Positions 51,924-61,934 are shown, counted from the stretch's first letter. The stretch is 64,000 bases of DNA from Vibrio atypicus (GCF_009811315.1 NZ_BLID01000009.1:62001-126000); one strand, 5' to 3'. The notes: generated from the letters alone by a model not told the origin. Translations and numbers: made by a program.

Positions 51924-52281
51924 ACTCTATCCTCACAGGTTAAGCACTAACCATATTGTAGAAGATGCTTAATTATGAAACTGGTCTGGAGTACAAAAAA
52001 TTCAATCATTTAGCATATTTTCATAACCAGATGAATAAACTGTGAACTAAGTCGCTTATATATGTATGCGGTGATTCTAATCGGGTTAACAGAATCAGAA
52101 TAATGTGTAATTAGTGCCAATAAAAATTGAGATAGATTATGGATATACTAGTTATCGTGCGTTATTTTGTGTTTGTTGTAGAAATTATCAGCAACCAATA
52201 TTAGATGAGTTGTGTAAATTCATTGATATGACGTAGTATTAAAGAGTACTGTGGCGACACGACAATAAATGGAGATAAGCT
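51924..52281. other. gene-free AT-rich gap
   Basis: Nothing firm is seen. It contains a 7-bp inverted repeat (TGATTCT at 52072-52078, AGAATCA at 52091-52097) and a 22-codon hydrophobic frame from ATG at 52139 that I do not call a gene. The last part holds the GGAG ribosome site of the next gene. Confidence 0.5.
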
Positions 52282-52626
52282 GTGGTTGTTGAGACCGATG
52301 GTTACTTGGCTTTAATCGAGCACTTAGCTTTCAATCTGGATGTGTTTGCATCAGATGTAGGAGATACAGGATCTGAGAGTGTAGAAGATGTTGTTACTGA
52401 TATGGTAGCAAGCAACATTATGTCTATCTTTGAGCAGAATCCAGAGTTACATTCCAGTGTGCGATTCCAATTGCTGAAAGAGGCCGACTCTGTCGTTGAA
52501 GACTTAAGCGAGGTCCTTGCTGGTGTATGGGGAAAACCTGCGACTAATGGTCAGATACTGTTTCTTGACGAATATATCGCATTGGTAAAAAACTTATTTG
52601 ATACCGCTGTAGCTAAATACGACTGA
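52282..52626 (+). CDS. DUF3802 family protein
   Basis: A 114-residue acidic, mostly helical protein matching DUF3802, a family I recall from Vibrio and relatives. There is no signal or membrane segment and no known motif. The start is GTG with GGAG seven bases upstream. It converges with the NlpC/P60 gene, eight bases apart. Function unknown. Confidence 0.78.
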   Translation: MVVETDGYLALIEHLAFNLDVFASDVGDTGSESVEDVVTDMVASNIMSIFEQNPELHSSVRFQLLKEADSVVEDLSEVLAGVWGKPATNGQILFLDEYIALVKNLFDTAVAKYD

Positions 52627-52633
52627 TAAATGA

Positions 52634-53146
52634 TCAGTTGATTTCAGGCGAGGCAATGACTCGTCTGAAATGCCAGAACTTAGAAGCCCAATACGGGTTA
52701 TCTAACCTCGAAATAATCACTCCTTTTGACGTTGATGCATGCATGAACTGCTTGCTTCCGACGTAAACTCCAACATGACGCACGCTTCTAGATGTTTTGA
52801 AGAAAACTAAGTCACCAATTTGCGCTTCGCTATAGTCTAGTTCACTTCCAACGCGCACTTGTTGTTTGGTTGTTCTTGGCAATGAGAGTTGCAAAGCATC
52901 TTGAAAAGCCACTTGTACAAATGCAGAGCAATCGATGCCATTGAGAGATGTCCCACCTAAACGATAAGGCGCACCTTGCCAAGTGCGGTAAACATCCAAA
53001 AAAGAATCTTTCATTTCAGCGTGAAACGGGGTCATTTGCTGGTTTTGAACTAGCTCATTGATGCCATTGTTCTTTGGAGCAGAAGAACAGCCGCTTAACA
53101 TGACCAAAAGTGTAACTAGTGTTAACTGACTCGTAATGTTGTTCAT
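52634..53146 (-). CDS. NlpC/P60 peptidoglycan hydrolase lipoprotein
   Basis: A 170-residue lipoprotein. The lipobox is MLSGC. The NlpC/P60 domain has the catalytic cysteine in NGIDCSAFVQVAF, the histidine in SVRHVGVYVG and a third polar residue in KQFMHAST. It cuts peptide crosslinks in the cell wall, like E. coli Spr (MepS). Whole catalytic triad present. Confidence 0.93.
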   Translation of the reverse strand: MNNITSQLTLVTLLVMLSGCSSAPKNNGINELVQNQQMTPFHAEMKDSFLDVYRTWQGAPYRLGGTSLNGIDCSAFVQVAFQDALQLSLPRTTKQQVRVGSELDYSEAQIGDLVFFKTSRSVRHVGVYVGSKQFMHASTSKGVIISRLDNPYWASKFWHFRRVIASPEIN

Positions 53147-53238
53147 GCAATATTAGTGACTTAATTATGAAATATTTTTGTAACGCCGACTGCATAGTAT
53201 CCAAGCATAAACTTATGTATTAGTTCGGTTTCACTTTC

Positions 53239-55269
53239 ATGAAAACTTCCGCAACCAAAAGTTCGTTATCCTTACTGCAAGCCATTAGCGCCATCTTCTT
53301 CACCACCACTTTACTGGTCATCACCTTATCTGTCACCTCTGTTAGAGGCATAGAGAGAATCGGTGCGCAATTTGAATCACTTTCAGGAAAAGCCTTACCA
53401 TTGGCGATGACCAATGCAAAGTTGACTCAGGTGATTTTAGAGCACGTCAAACAATTAAACTATGGCAGCCAAGCGACTTCAATCGATGCTCTAACCACAG
53501 CAAAACAGAATATTGAACGACTTGAGAGTCAAAGCGATAGATTAAAAGAGCAAGTGTTAACAACGTCGTCAGAGTTTGATGGTGTTATTAACGGCAATCT
53601 TTTGTCGGGTTTGGAAAGTAAACTGGCTAAGCTGAGATACCTAACCGACACGATAATGGGTAATCAGCAGCAGTTAATCAATATGCAGCGAGTGATCGAC
53701 AATCAAGTCACGGAATTTCGTTATGGTATCAGTTCAATAGGTCCAGAAATGAATCGAATTAGCTCGTTTTTGACCGGGGATAACCCCGAATCCGCTGACG
53801 CTGCTAATCGCTTTATTGCCAGTGCAAGTTCAATGGAAAGTACGTTTGTAGGGTTAATGATGCAGACGGAACTTGATAAAGCGCAGCAAGATTATCAAGA
53901 GATGCGTAATAGGATTGCAGGTATTCAATTGGCTTTCGATGACTATGCAGAGTGGCATCCAGACATTAGTGAATTTGCTAGTTTAACCGCGCCATATCAG
54001 ATGGTGAACGCTGGTTTTACTGATACAGGCGTACTAAAGCAGATGCTTGCTAAGTTGGCACTCATTGAGCAACAAAGGGAGTTGGCCGTTGAGGTTGCAG
54101 ATGCGGCTGAACAAACGGTCGAGATCCTAAATGCCATCTCCTACAGCGCTGAAGGGCTAATACAAACTAGTCAAAGTGAAGTGACTAAAACCATTTCCCA
54201 TCTTGCCAATATCGCAATGACCAGCGGTAGCGCGTTAGTTGTAGCTATTATATTTTCTTGGTTGTGTTTAAGAATTTGGGTCAACCGAGGATTGAAAAAT
54301 ATCTTACATCATTTGAATAGGCTGACTGAGCATGACATGACTGGAGAAGTCGAACTTCGTGGCCCATATGAAATGAAAGAGATAGCGAATAAGTTAACGC
54401 AAGTGATCTCTTCCACTAGAGATTCGATATCAGGTGTTACAAGAAACTGCGAAACCCTGTATCAAACGGCAGAGATAAGCCATGGTGCGGCTGAAGAATC
54501 AAACCACAGTTTAAGCAAGCAAAACCAATCGTTAGCAAACATGGTTGAAACTATTGTTGAGCTGGAAGCGTCAATTAATCAAATTGCGACAGTTACGAAT
54601 GAATCTTATACAGAATCCAAGCTAGCGGCGCAACATTCAAGTCGTGGTTTAAAAGCCATTGAACAGAATCAGCAACGCTTGCAATCTTTAGAGCAGTCTT
54701 TGGATCTCAATGATCAATCCATGAGTGAGCTTGATAGCCGCGTGAAACAGATTCGCGAGATGGTGGATATGATTGCAGGTATCGCCGAAAGCACCAATCT
54801 ATTGGCATTGAATGCGGCGATTGAAGCGGCGAGGGCGGGAGAACAAGGGCGCGGATTTGCAGTAGTAGCTGATGAAGTTCGAAAACTGGCCAGCGATACT
54901 TCACAGCAAACATCCAATATTCGAGAGCGTATGAATGAACTGGTGGCCGCCGCAGAGCATTCAAGAGAGGCCGTTAATCACTCGCGAACTGAAATGACTC
55001 AAGCCCTTAAATCGAGTGAGTCGGTGAAAGTCTCGTTTGCTGATATTGAATATGCAGTGAACCAAATCCGCCAAAGGGTAGAAAAGATCACCATTGCAAC
55101 CCAAGAGCAAGAGCGAGCAACCGCTGAGGTTAGTGACTCTATTGCTGAAGTGTCGGATCAGGGCGTTAAGACTAAGCAGCAGTTGGAATCGATGGTCGAA
55201 AGTTCGCAGCAAGTGGCGAGCATTGCTGGTCAACAGCAAACTCAGTTACACAAATATCGCTTGGCTTAG
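53239..55269 (+). CDS. methyl-accepting chemotaxis protein
   Basis: A 676-residue chemoreceptor. Membrane helices at about 13-35 and 327-347 enclose a helical periplasmic sensor of about 290 residues. A HAMP domain follows (348-400) and then the long cytoplasmic coiled coil, with the hairpin tip IAESTNLLALNAAIEAARAG at 516-535. The sensor domain is long and helical, but its ligand is unknown. It ends three bases before the convergent hydroxylase gene. Confidence 0.95.
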   Translation: MKTSATKSSLSLLQAISAIFFTTTLLVITLSVTSVRGIERIGAQFESLSGKALPLAMTNAKLTQVILEHVKQLNYGSQATSIDALTTAKQNIERLESQSDRLKEQVLTTSSEFDGVINGNLLSGLESKLAKLRYLTDTIMGNQQQLINMQRVIDNQVTEFRYGISSIGPEMNRISSFLTGDNPESADAANRFIASASSMESTFVGLMMQTELDKAQQDYQEMRNRIAGIQLAFDDYAEWHPDISEFASLTAPYQMVNAGFTDTGVLKQMLAKLALIEQQRELAVEVADAAEQTVEILNAISYSAEGLIQTSQSEVTKTISHLANIAMTSGSALVVAIIFSWLCLRIWVNRGLKNILHHLNRLTEHDMTGEVELRGPYEMKEIANKLTQVISSTRDSISGVTRNCETLYQTAEISHGAAEESNHSLSKQNQSLANMVETIVELEASINQIATVTNESYTESKLAAQHSSRGLKAIEQNQQRLQSLEQSLDLNDQSMSELDSRVKQIREMVDMIAGIAESTNLLALNAAIEAARAGEQGRGFAVVADEVRKLASDTSQQTSNIRERMNELVAAAEHSREAVNHSRTEMTQALKSSESVKVSFADIEYAVNQIRQRVEKITIATQEQERATAEVSDSIAEVSDQGVKTKQQLESMVESSQQVASIAGQQQTQLHKYRLA

Positions 55270-55271
55270 AA

Positions 55272-56060
55272 TTATTTGTTTCGAAATGGTTGCGCCAACA
55301 TTTGGTCTAGCCTTTGGTCTTTTTCAGTTTGGAAAAGAGGAATGCCAATTTGTACTTTGTCGTGCCCAAGTTCTGGCTGAGCTCGATAGGTTTTAAACCA
55401 GCGATCCCAAACCGATAAAAAGAAGCCAAAATTGGAGTGGGTCTCTTTCACTTTAACCGAATGATGAACTCGATGCATGTCCGGAGTGACAATCCAGCGT
55501 CTTAACGCAGCATCCAATCCAAGTGGCAATTTCGCATTACTGTGATTAAACATCGCACTGGCATTAAGCACAATTTCAAAGACGACGATGGCGACAGGTG
55601 AAACACCTAACACAAAGATTAATGCCACTTTTATCCACATCGATAGCAAGATCTCAATAGGGTGGAATCGCGTTCCGGTTGTCACATCAATGTCTTGATC
55701 TGCGTGATGCATACGATGAAGTCGCCAAAGCAATGGAATACGGTGGAACACCAAATGTTGAAGGTAAATGGCTAGATCCAACAAAATTACACATAAGATG
55801 AGTTCAAACCACCAAGGTAAATTCAGCCAATTAAACAGCCCAATACTTTGTTGAGATGCTTGTAATGCGGCTTCAAACGCAAGGATAGGCATAAACAAGC
55901 TCAGGCACAGAGAGTTAAATGCAATAAGCCCTAAGTTATTCATCCAGCGATAAGCTTTATTTTGAGTGAGTTGCTTGCGCGGTGTCGCCCATTCCCAAAT
56001 GGCGCACAACACTAATACAGCGAGGAAGAAACTCAAGCGAATAAAATCGGGGTTTTGCAT
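55272..56060 (-). CDS. sterol desaturase/fatty acid hydroxylase-family protein
   Basis: A 262-residue membrane protein with four or five hydrophobic segments and the di-iron histidine clusters of the family: HLVFHRIPLLWRLHRMHHAD (residues near 105-125) and later HSNAKLP and DMHRVHHSVKVKETHSNFGF. Members add a hydroxyl group to lipids or sterols. The substrate cannot be told. The gene is convergent with the chemoreceptor gene, almost touching. Confidence 0.88.
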   Translation of the reverse strand: MQNPDFIRLSFFLAVLVLCAIWEWATPRKQLTQNKAYRWMNNLGLIAFNSLCLSLFMPILAFEAALQASQQSIGLFNWLNLPWWFELILCVILLDLAIYLQHLVFHRIPLLWRLHRMHHADQDIDVTTGTRFHPIEILLSMWIKVALIFVLGVSPVAIVVFEIVLNASAMFNHSNAKLPLGLDAALRRWIVTPDMHRVHHSVKVKETHSNFGFFLSVWDRWFKTYRAQPELGHDKVQIGIPLFQTEKDQRLDQMLAQPFRNK

Positions 56061-56142
56061 ATTAGGCTTCCATTCTAATTGACTTGCAACTCTGACTAGT
56101 GAGGGTAAACTTTGCGGCCTTTGTCATTATCAATGAAATTCC

Positions 56143-56883
56143 ATGAGAGTCCACGCTTTTCACCACCTCTACCAATATCGCTTAGACAATTCGACCAAGC
56201 CGTTTAACGCTAGGGGCTGTAAAGTCCAGCGTTGCCAATACTGCCAAGTGTCGAGCAAATATTGCATTTGTGAGCATCAACCAAGCATAGAGAGTGATGT
56301 GGCGGTTGTGCTGATCGTATCTGAAAATGAGGTCTTTAAGCCAAGTAACACTGGGCGACTAATTTTGGATACCGTTAAAGAAGGCTACGTTTACCAATGG
56401 AACCGTACCGAGCCTGATAAAGCGATGTTGGCACTACTCGAAGATAGCCAGTATCAACCTATTTTAGTGTTCCCTGATGAGTACATCGATGATAAGTCTC
56501 GTTTGGTTCTCGGTGATGCTCGCGAATTTTGTGGTGGGAAGAAACCACTATTAATCTTCTTAGATGGAAGTTGGCGTGAAGCGAGGCGTGTATTCCGAAA
56601 ATCTCCTTACTTGGATTCACTGCCTGTACTGTCAATTTCTCCTTCGACACTATCTCGTTACATGATGCGCCGCTCAGACAACGAACAACATTTGGCCACT
56701 GCTGAAGTCGCAAGTTTAGTTTTGGATGAAGTAAAAGAGCATAACGCAGCGCAAACGCTCCACTATTGGTTCGAAGCTTTCAAAGAAAGTTATATGCTGA
56801 GTAAGAGTCGGGGCAAAGTAGATGAGCAAAGAATAGCTCTGAAAGATTTCATAACTATGAGCCAAAACGAGAGTCCCCTCTAA
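56143..56883 (+). CDS. DTW-domain tRNA-uridine aminocarboxypropyltransferase
   Basis: A 246-residue protein. The zinc-type cysteines RCQYCQVSSKYCICEH lie near residues 30-45, and the DTW-like segment reads LDGSWREARRVF (T replaced by S in this signature). Proteins of the family such as E. coli TapT transfer the aminocarboxypropyl group of S-adenosylmethionine to uridine 47 of tRNAs. The exact target here is unknown. It is followed by nagK after a gap of about 140 bases. Confidence 0.88.
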   Translation: MRVHAFHHLYQYRLDNSTKPFNARGCKVQRCQYCQVSSKYCICEHQPSIESDVAVVLIVSENEVFKPSNTGRLILDTVKEGYVYQWNRTEPDKAMLALLEDSQYQPILVFPDEYIDDKSRLVLGDAREFCGGKKPLLIFLDGSWREARRVFRKSPYLDSLPVLSISPSTLSRYMMRRSDNEQHLATAEVASLVLDEVKEHNAAQTLHYWFEAFKESYMLSKSRGKVDEQRIALKDFITMSQNESPL

Positions 56884-57027
56884 AAGTTAATCGCTTGTTG
56901 GCTATAGTCTGAGCATTTAATACGAGCCGGCAATTAAATCGATCATAGGTCACGGATTGTAGGCGTAGCTATATGGATAATGAATCAGTTGTTGATTTTA
57001 TGAATTTTGATTGATGGGAGAAAACCA

Positions 57028-57936
57028 ATGTACTACGGCTTTGACGTTGGTGGCACTAAGATTGAGTTTGGTGCATTTAATGACAAACTTGAACGTGTCG
57101 CGACGGAACGTGTACCAACGCCAACCGACGATTATCCACTTTTGATTGAGACCATTAGTGGCCTAGTCGCAAAGTATGATCAAGAGTTTGGTTGTGAAGG
57201 AAAAATCGGACTTGGCTTGCCAGGAATGGAAGACGCCGACGACGCAACTGTACTAACGGTGAATGTGCCCGCAGCAAAAGGCAAACCTCTACGTGCAGAT
57301 CTTGAAGCTAAAATTGGTCGTTCAGTTAAAATTGAAAACGATGCGAACTGTTTTGCTCTGTCTGAAGCATGGGACGAAGAACTACAAGACGCGCCATCCG
57401 TAATGGGTTTGATTCTTGGCACTGGCTTTGGTGGCGGTTTGATCTATGAAGGCAAAGTCTTCTCTGGCCGTAACAATGTAGCTGGCGAACTTGGCCATAT
57501 GCGCTTACCACTTGACGCTTGGTTCCATTTAGGCGATAACGCGCCACTACTGGGCTGTGGCTGTGGTAAAAAGGGCTGCCTAGATAGCTATTTATCTGGC
57601 CGTGGTTTCGAACTAATTTACGAACACTATTACGGTGAGCCTAAAAAAGCGATCGACATTATTAAGGCTCATGCGGAAGGCGAAACGAAGGCTGTCGAGC
57701 ACGTTGAGCGTTTCATGGAGCTACTTGCGATCTGTTTTGCCAATATCTTCACTGGTAATGACCCACACGTGGTGGCTTTAGGTGGTGGTTTGTCTAACTT
57801 TGAGCTTATCTACGAAGAGATGCCTAAACGTATTCCTAAGTACTTACTGTCTGTTGCTAAGTGTCCGAAGATCATCAAAGCAAAACATGGTGATTCCGGT
57901 GGTGTGCGCGGTGCGGCATTCCTAAACATCAAATAA
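57028..57936 (+). CDS. nagK: N-acetyl-D-glucosamine kinase NagK
   Basis: A 302-residue ROK-family sugar kinase. The ATP loop is YYGFDVGGTKIEFG, the sugar site IENDANCFALSEAW, and the zinc site CGCGKKGCLDSYLSGRG. It phosphorylates N-acetylglucosamine released in wall or chitin turnover. GGGAG lies eight bases before the ATG at 57028; a longer frame from 57007 is less likely. Confidence 0.93.
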   Translation: MYYGFDVGGTKIEFGAFNDKLERVATERVPTPTDDYPLLIETISGLVAKYDQEFGCEGKIGLGLPGMEDADDATVLTVNVPAAKGKPLRADLEAKIGRSVKIENDANCFALSEAWDEELQDAPSVMGLILGTGFGGGLIYEGKVFSGRNNVAGELGHMRLPLDAWFHLGDNAPLLGCGCGKKGCLDSYLSGRGFELIYEHYYGEPKKAIDIIKAHAEGETKAVEHVERFMELLAICFANIFTGNDPHVVALGGGLSNFELIYEEMPKRIPKYLLSVAKCPKIIKAKHGDSGGVRGAAFLNIK

Positions 57937-57959
57937 CCTTGATTTGATGAACAAGATTT

Positions 57960-57989
57960 GAGAGTTTGCTTAGGTAAGCTCTTTTTTTT
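57960..57989 (+). terminator. terminator after nagK
   Basis: GAGTTTGCTT, loop AGGT, AAGCTC then eight T. The stem has a three-base bulge; the long T run makes termination likely. Confidence 0.7.
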
Positions 57990-58006
57990 CGTCAAAAGGA
58001 ATTGAT

Positions 58007-58510
58007 GTGGCGTTAGATGCGTTTTGTCCTCAGGACTATCAGCAACTTATTGATTGGATTAGCTCACCCGAACTTAATTATTTGTGGGGTGGACCCGTGT
58101 ATGACTTTCCGCTGACGATTCAGCAGATTGAGCACCATTTGTCTAACTCTCAGGTCTCGGCTTATTTATATCGAGATGAATCTGAAGCTATTGGTTACAT
58201 TGAACTGTTTGAAACCAGTGCTGATACAGCAAGAGTATGTCGGGTTTTCGTCTCACCCAAGTTTCGAGGTCGAGGAGCGGCAAAATCGATGCTTGAGCAA
58301 CTCGAAACGATTTCCATCACTCGTGGCTATCAAACACTCGACTTGTGTGTGTTTTCTCATAACGACAGCGCAATACGTTGCTATCAACAATTAGGCTTTG
58401 AAGAGATAAAGCGAGAGCTAGGAACGCGAAGTTTTGAGGGAGAGAATTGGGAATTGCTTTACATGAGGAAGTCGTTGGATGCGACTCAATCACAATCGAG
58501 TAACAATTAA
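58007..58510 (+). CDS. GNAT-family N-acetyltransferase
   Basis: A 167-residue acetyltransferase. The coenzyme A motif is VCRVFVSPKFRGRGAAKSML, followed by LDLCVFSHNDSAIRCYQQLGF as in RimI-like enzymes. The target is unknown. The start is GTG with AAAAGGA six bases upstream. It follows nagK closely but is separated by a terminator. Confidence 0.88.
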   Translation: MALDAFCPQDYQQLIDWISSPELNYLWGGPVYDFPLTIQQIEHHLSNSQVSAYLYRDESEAIGYIELFETSADTARVCRVFVSPKFRGRGAAKSMLEQLETISITRGYQTLDLCVFSHNDSAIRCYQQLGFEEIKRELGTRSFEGENWELLYMRKSLDATQSQSSNN

Positions 58511-58514
58511 AGAA

Positions 58515-58532
58515 CGCGCTCATACGAGCGCG
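58515..58532. terminator. hairpin between the GNAT and DUF2960 genes
   Basis: CGCGCTC, loop ATAC, GAGCGCG between convergent genes; followed by an A/T-rich stretch. A perfect 7-bp GC-rich stem. Confidence 0.7.
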
Positions 58533-58540
58533 CTAAAAAA

Positions 58541-58807
58541 TTATTTTTGCTTTTTGCCGACGCCTAAGTTTTCTTTTTGCTTCAGCGTAAGTTTTTCAAA
58601 GCCTAGTTTTCTAAAGTGATTGTCACGATAGTTACGCATTGCTTTAGTATCAGACACAGCTTCAATCTGCTGTTCCATCTTTAGAAATTCTGAAATATCA
58701 ATACCTTCAGCTTCTGCAACCGCTTCGTGAATATTGCGATGCTGTTGGTACGAAAAAGTCAGCGTTTTGTCTTCACCTTTGTAGGTGTAAAGAATAGTGC
58801 GAGCCAT
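58541..58807 (-). CDS. DUF2960 family protein
   Basis: An 88-residue basic protein with a short beta region and then helix, matching DUF2960 (MARTILYTYKGEDK at the start, QKENLGVGKKQK at the end). No known function. It converges with the GNAT gene. Confidence 0.7.
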   Translation of the reverse strand: MARTILYTYKGEDKTLTFSYQQHRNIHEAVAEAEGIDISEFLKMEQQIEAVSDTKAMRNYRDNHFRKLGFEKLTLKQKENLGVGKKQK

Positions 58808-58868
58808 GAAAATCTCTCAAAATTTGCTTAGATATAAAGGCCAGAGCACTGGCCTTATATGTGATGGG

Positions 58869-60647
58869 CTAGATTCTGCCTTGAAGTGGGATAATTGTCA
58901 CGCTTTCCCCCGATTTTACTGTATCAACAGCCGGTGAGATTTCGATTAGGCAGTTCGCCTCGCTCATAGAACGAAGAATGCCGGAGCCTTGCTTACCTGT
59001 GGTTCTTACGGTCAATTGACCAGTGGCATCAAGCTCGTAGACACCTCGGCTGAACTCAGTCCGACCTTGGCGTGAACGTAGGTTCTCTGTCGCAATCGCG
59101 TTAACTTTTAATGGCTGCCAATTTTGCTCACCTTGCATCTTGCGTAGTGCAGGTTCAACAAAGTTGATAAACGATACCATGACAGCAACAGGGTTACCGG
59201 GTAGGCCAAAGAAAGGTTTGTTATTGATCTGACCAAACGCAAGTGGGCGGCCAGGGCGCATATTAATACGCCAGAAATCAATCTGTCCCAGCTTGTCGAG
59301 TGCGAGTTTAATGTAATCGGCATCACCTACGGATACACCACCGGAAGTAATTACAATATCAGCTTGTGCCGAAGCATCTTCTAGCGCTTTAATCATCAAT
59401 GCTTCGTTGTCTTCTAAAATGCCAAAGTCTAAGATTTCACAGCCCAACTTTTCCAGCATGCCGATAATGGTGAAGCGGTTAGAGTCGTAGATAGAGTTTA
59501 CTTTTTGTTCGCTACCTGGCGCTTGAACTTCATCACCGGTTGAGAATACGGCAACTTTCAGTTTGCGATAAACCGGGCATGCCCCAAACCCCAGTGACGC
59601 TATCATTCCCATCTCAGCGGAAGATAAACGTTGGCCTTGCGCAAATACGTCACTGCCAATCGCCAAATCTTCGCCTGCTTGACGTACGTTTTGTCCCTGC
59701 TTGACTGACGCACCATTAAATGTGGCAAGGTCACCGGTCTGAGTCGCTTGCTCGCGCATCACCACTGTATCGCCATGAAGCGGAGTAGGAGCGCCAGTCA
59801 TAATTTTAACTGCCTGACCTTTTTCAAGAGGCTGGTTATAAGCGTGGCCTGCCAATACTTCTGCGACAACTTGATATTGCTCTCGTCCAAGATCATCACC
59901 GCGAATGGCGTAACCATCCATCGCTGAATTAGTGTATTGCGGTACGTTAACAGGAGAAACAATACGTTCTGCAAGAACTCGACCGTAGCCTGACTCAATA
60001 GAACATGAATCTACACCTGAAACGGTATCAACCAAAGAAAGGATCTTTTCTTGACCTTGCGCGACTGAAAGGAATGCAGGCGAAAGAATATCGCAACACG
60101 ACGAAGCAGCTTTCGAACTTGACTCTATTGCTTTTGGTTTCACGTAATCAATCACGAATTGAGCGATAGCATCCAGATCATTAATACTCATTGTTGGCAG
60201 AGAGGTATCTGTAACGTCACTATCTGCAGCAATCGCAATGATGTTGTCGTCATTTGGGTAGAGCCAAGGTTTACCCACTTCATCTCGATGCAGTTCAATT
60301 TTAGGAAAAGCAATGTTCTTACATCCTTCAACTAAAATCACATCAAGCTTATCGGTATCAAATCGGCTAAGTAGGTAGTCAAACTCTGATTCTGACTCGG
60401 GCGTTTCTGTCATCAAAGCAAAACGGTTTCGGGAGGAGATAAGCATTTGCGACGCTCCTGCCTTACGCAGACGGTAGCTATCTTTGCCTTCTTTATCGAC
60501 ATCGAAATTATGGTGCGCGTGTTTCAGCATGCCAATACGTAATCCAGCTTGCGTCAATTTAGGTAGTAGCGCTTCTAGAAGTGTCGTTTTGCCGGTACCG
60601 GAATACGCAGCAAAGCCCAAAATTGGAATAGGAAGAGAATAATTCAT
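58869..60647 (-). CDS. moeA: MobB-MoeA fusion, molybdenum cofactor assembly
   Basis: A 592-residue fusion. Residues 1-170 are MobB, with the P-loop GFAAYSGTGKTT and the VEGCKN region. Residues from about 195 are MoeA: NSAMDGYAIRGDD, KIMTGAPTPLHGDTVV, FSTGDEV, ITSGGVSVGDADY and GLPGNPVAVMVSF. MoeA inserts molybdate (or tungstate) into adenylylated molybdopterin and MobB assists GTP-dependent nucleotide addition. The ATG at 60647 overlaps the mobA stop by four bases, so all act in one operon below tupABC. Confidence 0.95.
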   Translation of the reverse strand: MNYSLPIPILGFAAYSGTGKTTLLEALLPKLTQAGLRIGMLKHAHHNFDVDKEGKDSYRLRKAGASQMLISSRNRFALMTETPESESEFDYLLSRFDTDKLDVILVEGCKNIAFPKIELHRDEVGKPWLYPNDDNIIAIAADSDVTDTSLPTMSINDLDAIAQFVIDYVKPKAIESSSKAASSCCDILSPAFLSVAQGQEKILSLVDTVSGVDSCSIESGYGRVLAERIVSPVNVPQYTNSAMDGYAIRGDDLGREQYQVVAEVLAGHAYNQPLEKGQAVKIMTGAPTPLHGDTVVMREQATQTGDLATFNGASVKQGQNVRQAGEDLAIGSDVFAQGQRLSSAEMGMIASLGFGACPVYRKLKVAVFSTGDEVQAPGSEQKVNSIYDSNRFTIIGMLEKLGCEILDFGILEDNEALMIKALEDASAQADIVITSGGVSVGDADYIKLALDKLGQIDFWRINMRPGRPLAFGQINNKPFFGLPGNPVAVMVSFINFVEPALRKMQGEQNWQPLKVNAIATENLRSRQGRTEFSRGVYELDATGQLTVRTTGKQGSGILRSMSEANCLIEISPAVDTVKSGESVTIIPLQGRI

Positions 60648-61231
60648 GCGGATAAAGTTCCAAATTGTGCCAGTTCTTCTGGAGTATTTAAGTTGAGGAA
60701 ACAATCAGGTGAATCACTGAAATCGACGTACGCGGTGTTGCATTCTTTATAAAGTAGAATGATCTTACGGTCGCCACGTTCTAAAAAGGCGGTCAGCTTA
60801 GGCAATACACGTTTATGGTAAAGCGTGAAGACGGGTTGTTTAAACTCTCCGTCATGAGCAACTAAGATATCAGTTTCATTGTTAACCTCTGAGCAAAAGC
60901 GCTCAACGAGATCACGATTGATCTGTGGGCTGTCACAAGGAACAAAACCAACCCAATCGGTTTTCGCATGGACAAGGCCGGCATGAATCCCACCCATAGG
61001 GCCTGGGTAATCGGCGAATTGATCGCTGAACACATCACCAAATTGGCTGTATGCCTCTTGATTTCGGTTCGCGTTAATCAGAATTTGTGGAGTTTGAGGC
61101 AAAAGGCGCTCAATAACATGTTGTATTAGCGGTTTTTGATTTAACTCTATCAGACCTTTGTCTTTTCCGCCCATACGGCTGGCTTGGCCGCCAGCCAAAA
61201 TAACCCAACTAGTTTGCGTTGGAAGAAGCAT
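60644..61231 (-). CDS. mobA: molybdenum cofactor guanylyltransferase MobA
   Basis: A 195-residue nucleotidyltransferase. It opens with VILAGGQASRMGGKDKGLI (GTP loop), continues with GPMGGIHAGL and FVPCDSPQI. It joins GMP to molybdopterin to give the bis-MGD cofactor used by formate dehydrogenase and similar enzymes. I favour the ATG at 61231 with AAGAG upstream; an earlier ATG at 61252 has no ribosome site. It overlaps tupC by 23 bases. Confidence 0.94.
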   Translation of the reverse strand: MLLPTQTSWVILAGGQASRMGGKDKGLIELNQKPLIQHVIERLLPQTPQILINANRNQEAYSQFGDVFSDQFADYPGPMGGIHAGLVHAKTDWVGFVPCDSPQINRDLVERFCSEVNNETDILVAHDGEFKQPVFTLYHKRVLPKLTAFLERGDRKIILLYKECNTAYVDFSDSPDCFLNLNTPEELAQFGTLSA

Positions 61232-61925
61232 AGCTGTTCTCTTGTGTTGCATCAGTAATAACTTGTAACAGCGGAGACTCTATCAAAGTTGTATCTTTTA
61301 TCCACCACTGCTTGCGACATAAGTCGGTTAACGCATTTTTTTGGTGGCTGGTAATGACAATGCTCGAACCTCGTTCAAGCAGATCTTTGGCCATGACAAC
61401 CAGTCGCTGAATCGACTCTTGATCAAGTGAAGCGCTCGGTTCATCCATCAACAAAATCGACGGTTTAAGAATCCAAGCTCGGGCCATCGCGACACGCTGT
61501 TTTTCTCCGCCAGAGAGTACTGAAATGTGCTCATCGGCTAAAGTTTCCAAGCCTACCATGCGTAAAGCGGTAATAACTTGAGCTCGCTTATCTTTAGGGG
61601 ACTCTTTTTGGTAACGAATGCCATACACCACATTTTGGTAGACGGTTCCATCAAATAAGTAAGGCGATTGATGCAAGTAAATCACATCTTTTCGGCCAGT
61701 ACGGCTAAAAGCACGATGCAACCAACTGTCGTTAGGAGCATTGACCTTGCCGGTAGTCGGCTTCATTAATCCAGAAAGAATTTTAAGTAGGGTTGTTTTG
61801 CCTACGCCATTGTCGCCTTTTAGATAAATAGCATCATTGGGGCCAATGGAAAGGGCAGGGATATGAAAAAGCACACGCTCTTTGAAGCGCATGGACAATT
61901 GCTGTGCGTTTATTTTTATCGTCAT
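61209..61925 (-). CDS. tupC: tungstate ABC transporter ATP-binding protein TupC
   Basis: A 238-residue ABC ATPase. Walker A is LKGDNGVGKTTLLKIL, the signature LSGGEKQRVAMARAW, and Walker B ILLMDEPSASLD. It drives tungstate uptake through TupB. It overlaps mobA and follows tupB by nine bases. Confidence 0.92.
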   Translation of the reverse strand: MTIKINAQQLSMRFKERVLFHIPALSIGPNDAIYLKGDNGVGKTTLLKILSGLMKPTTGKVNAPNDSWLHRAFSRTGRKDVIYLHQSPYLFDGTVYQNVVYGIRYQKESPKDKRAQVITALRMVGLETLADEHISVLSGGEKQRVAMARAWILKPSILLMDEPSASLDQESIQRLVVMAKDLLERGSSIVITSHQKNALTDLCRKQWWIKDTTLIESPLLQVITDATQENSYASSNAN

Positions 61926-61934
61926 ACAGCGTCC

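Noticed and set aside
52139..52207. Short hydrophobic frame (22 codons) before the DUF3802 gene
   Set aside because: Weak ribosome site and no conserved feature visible; a chance frame in AT-rich DNA is equally likely.
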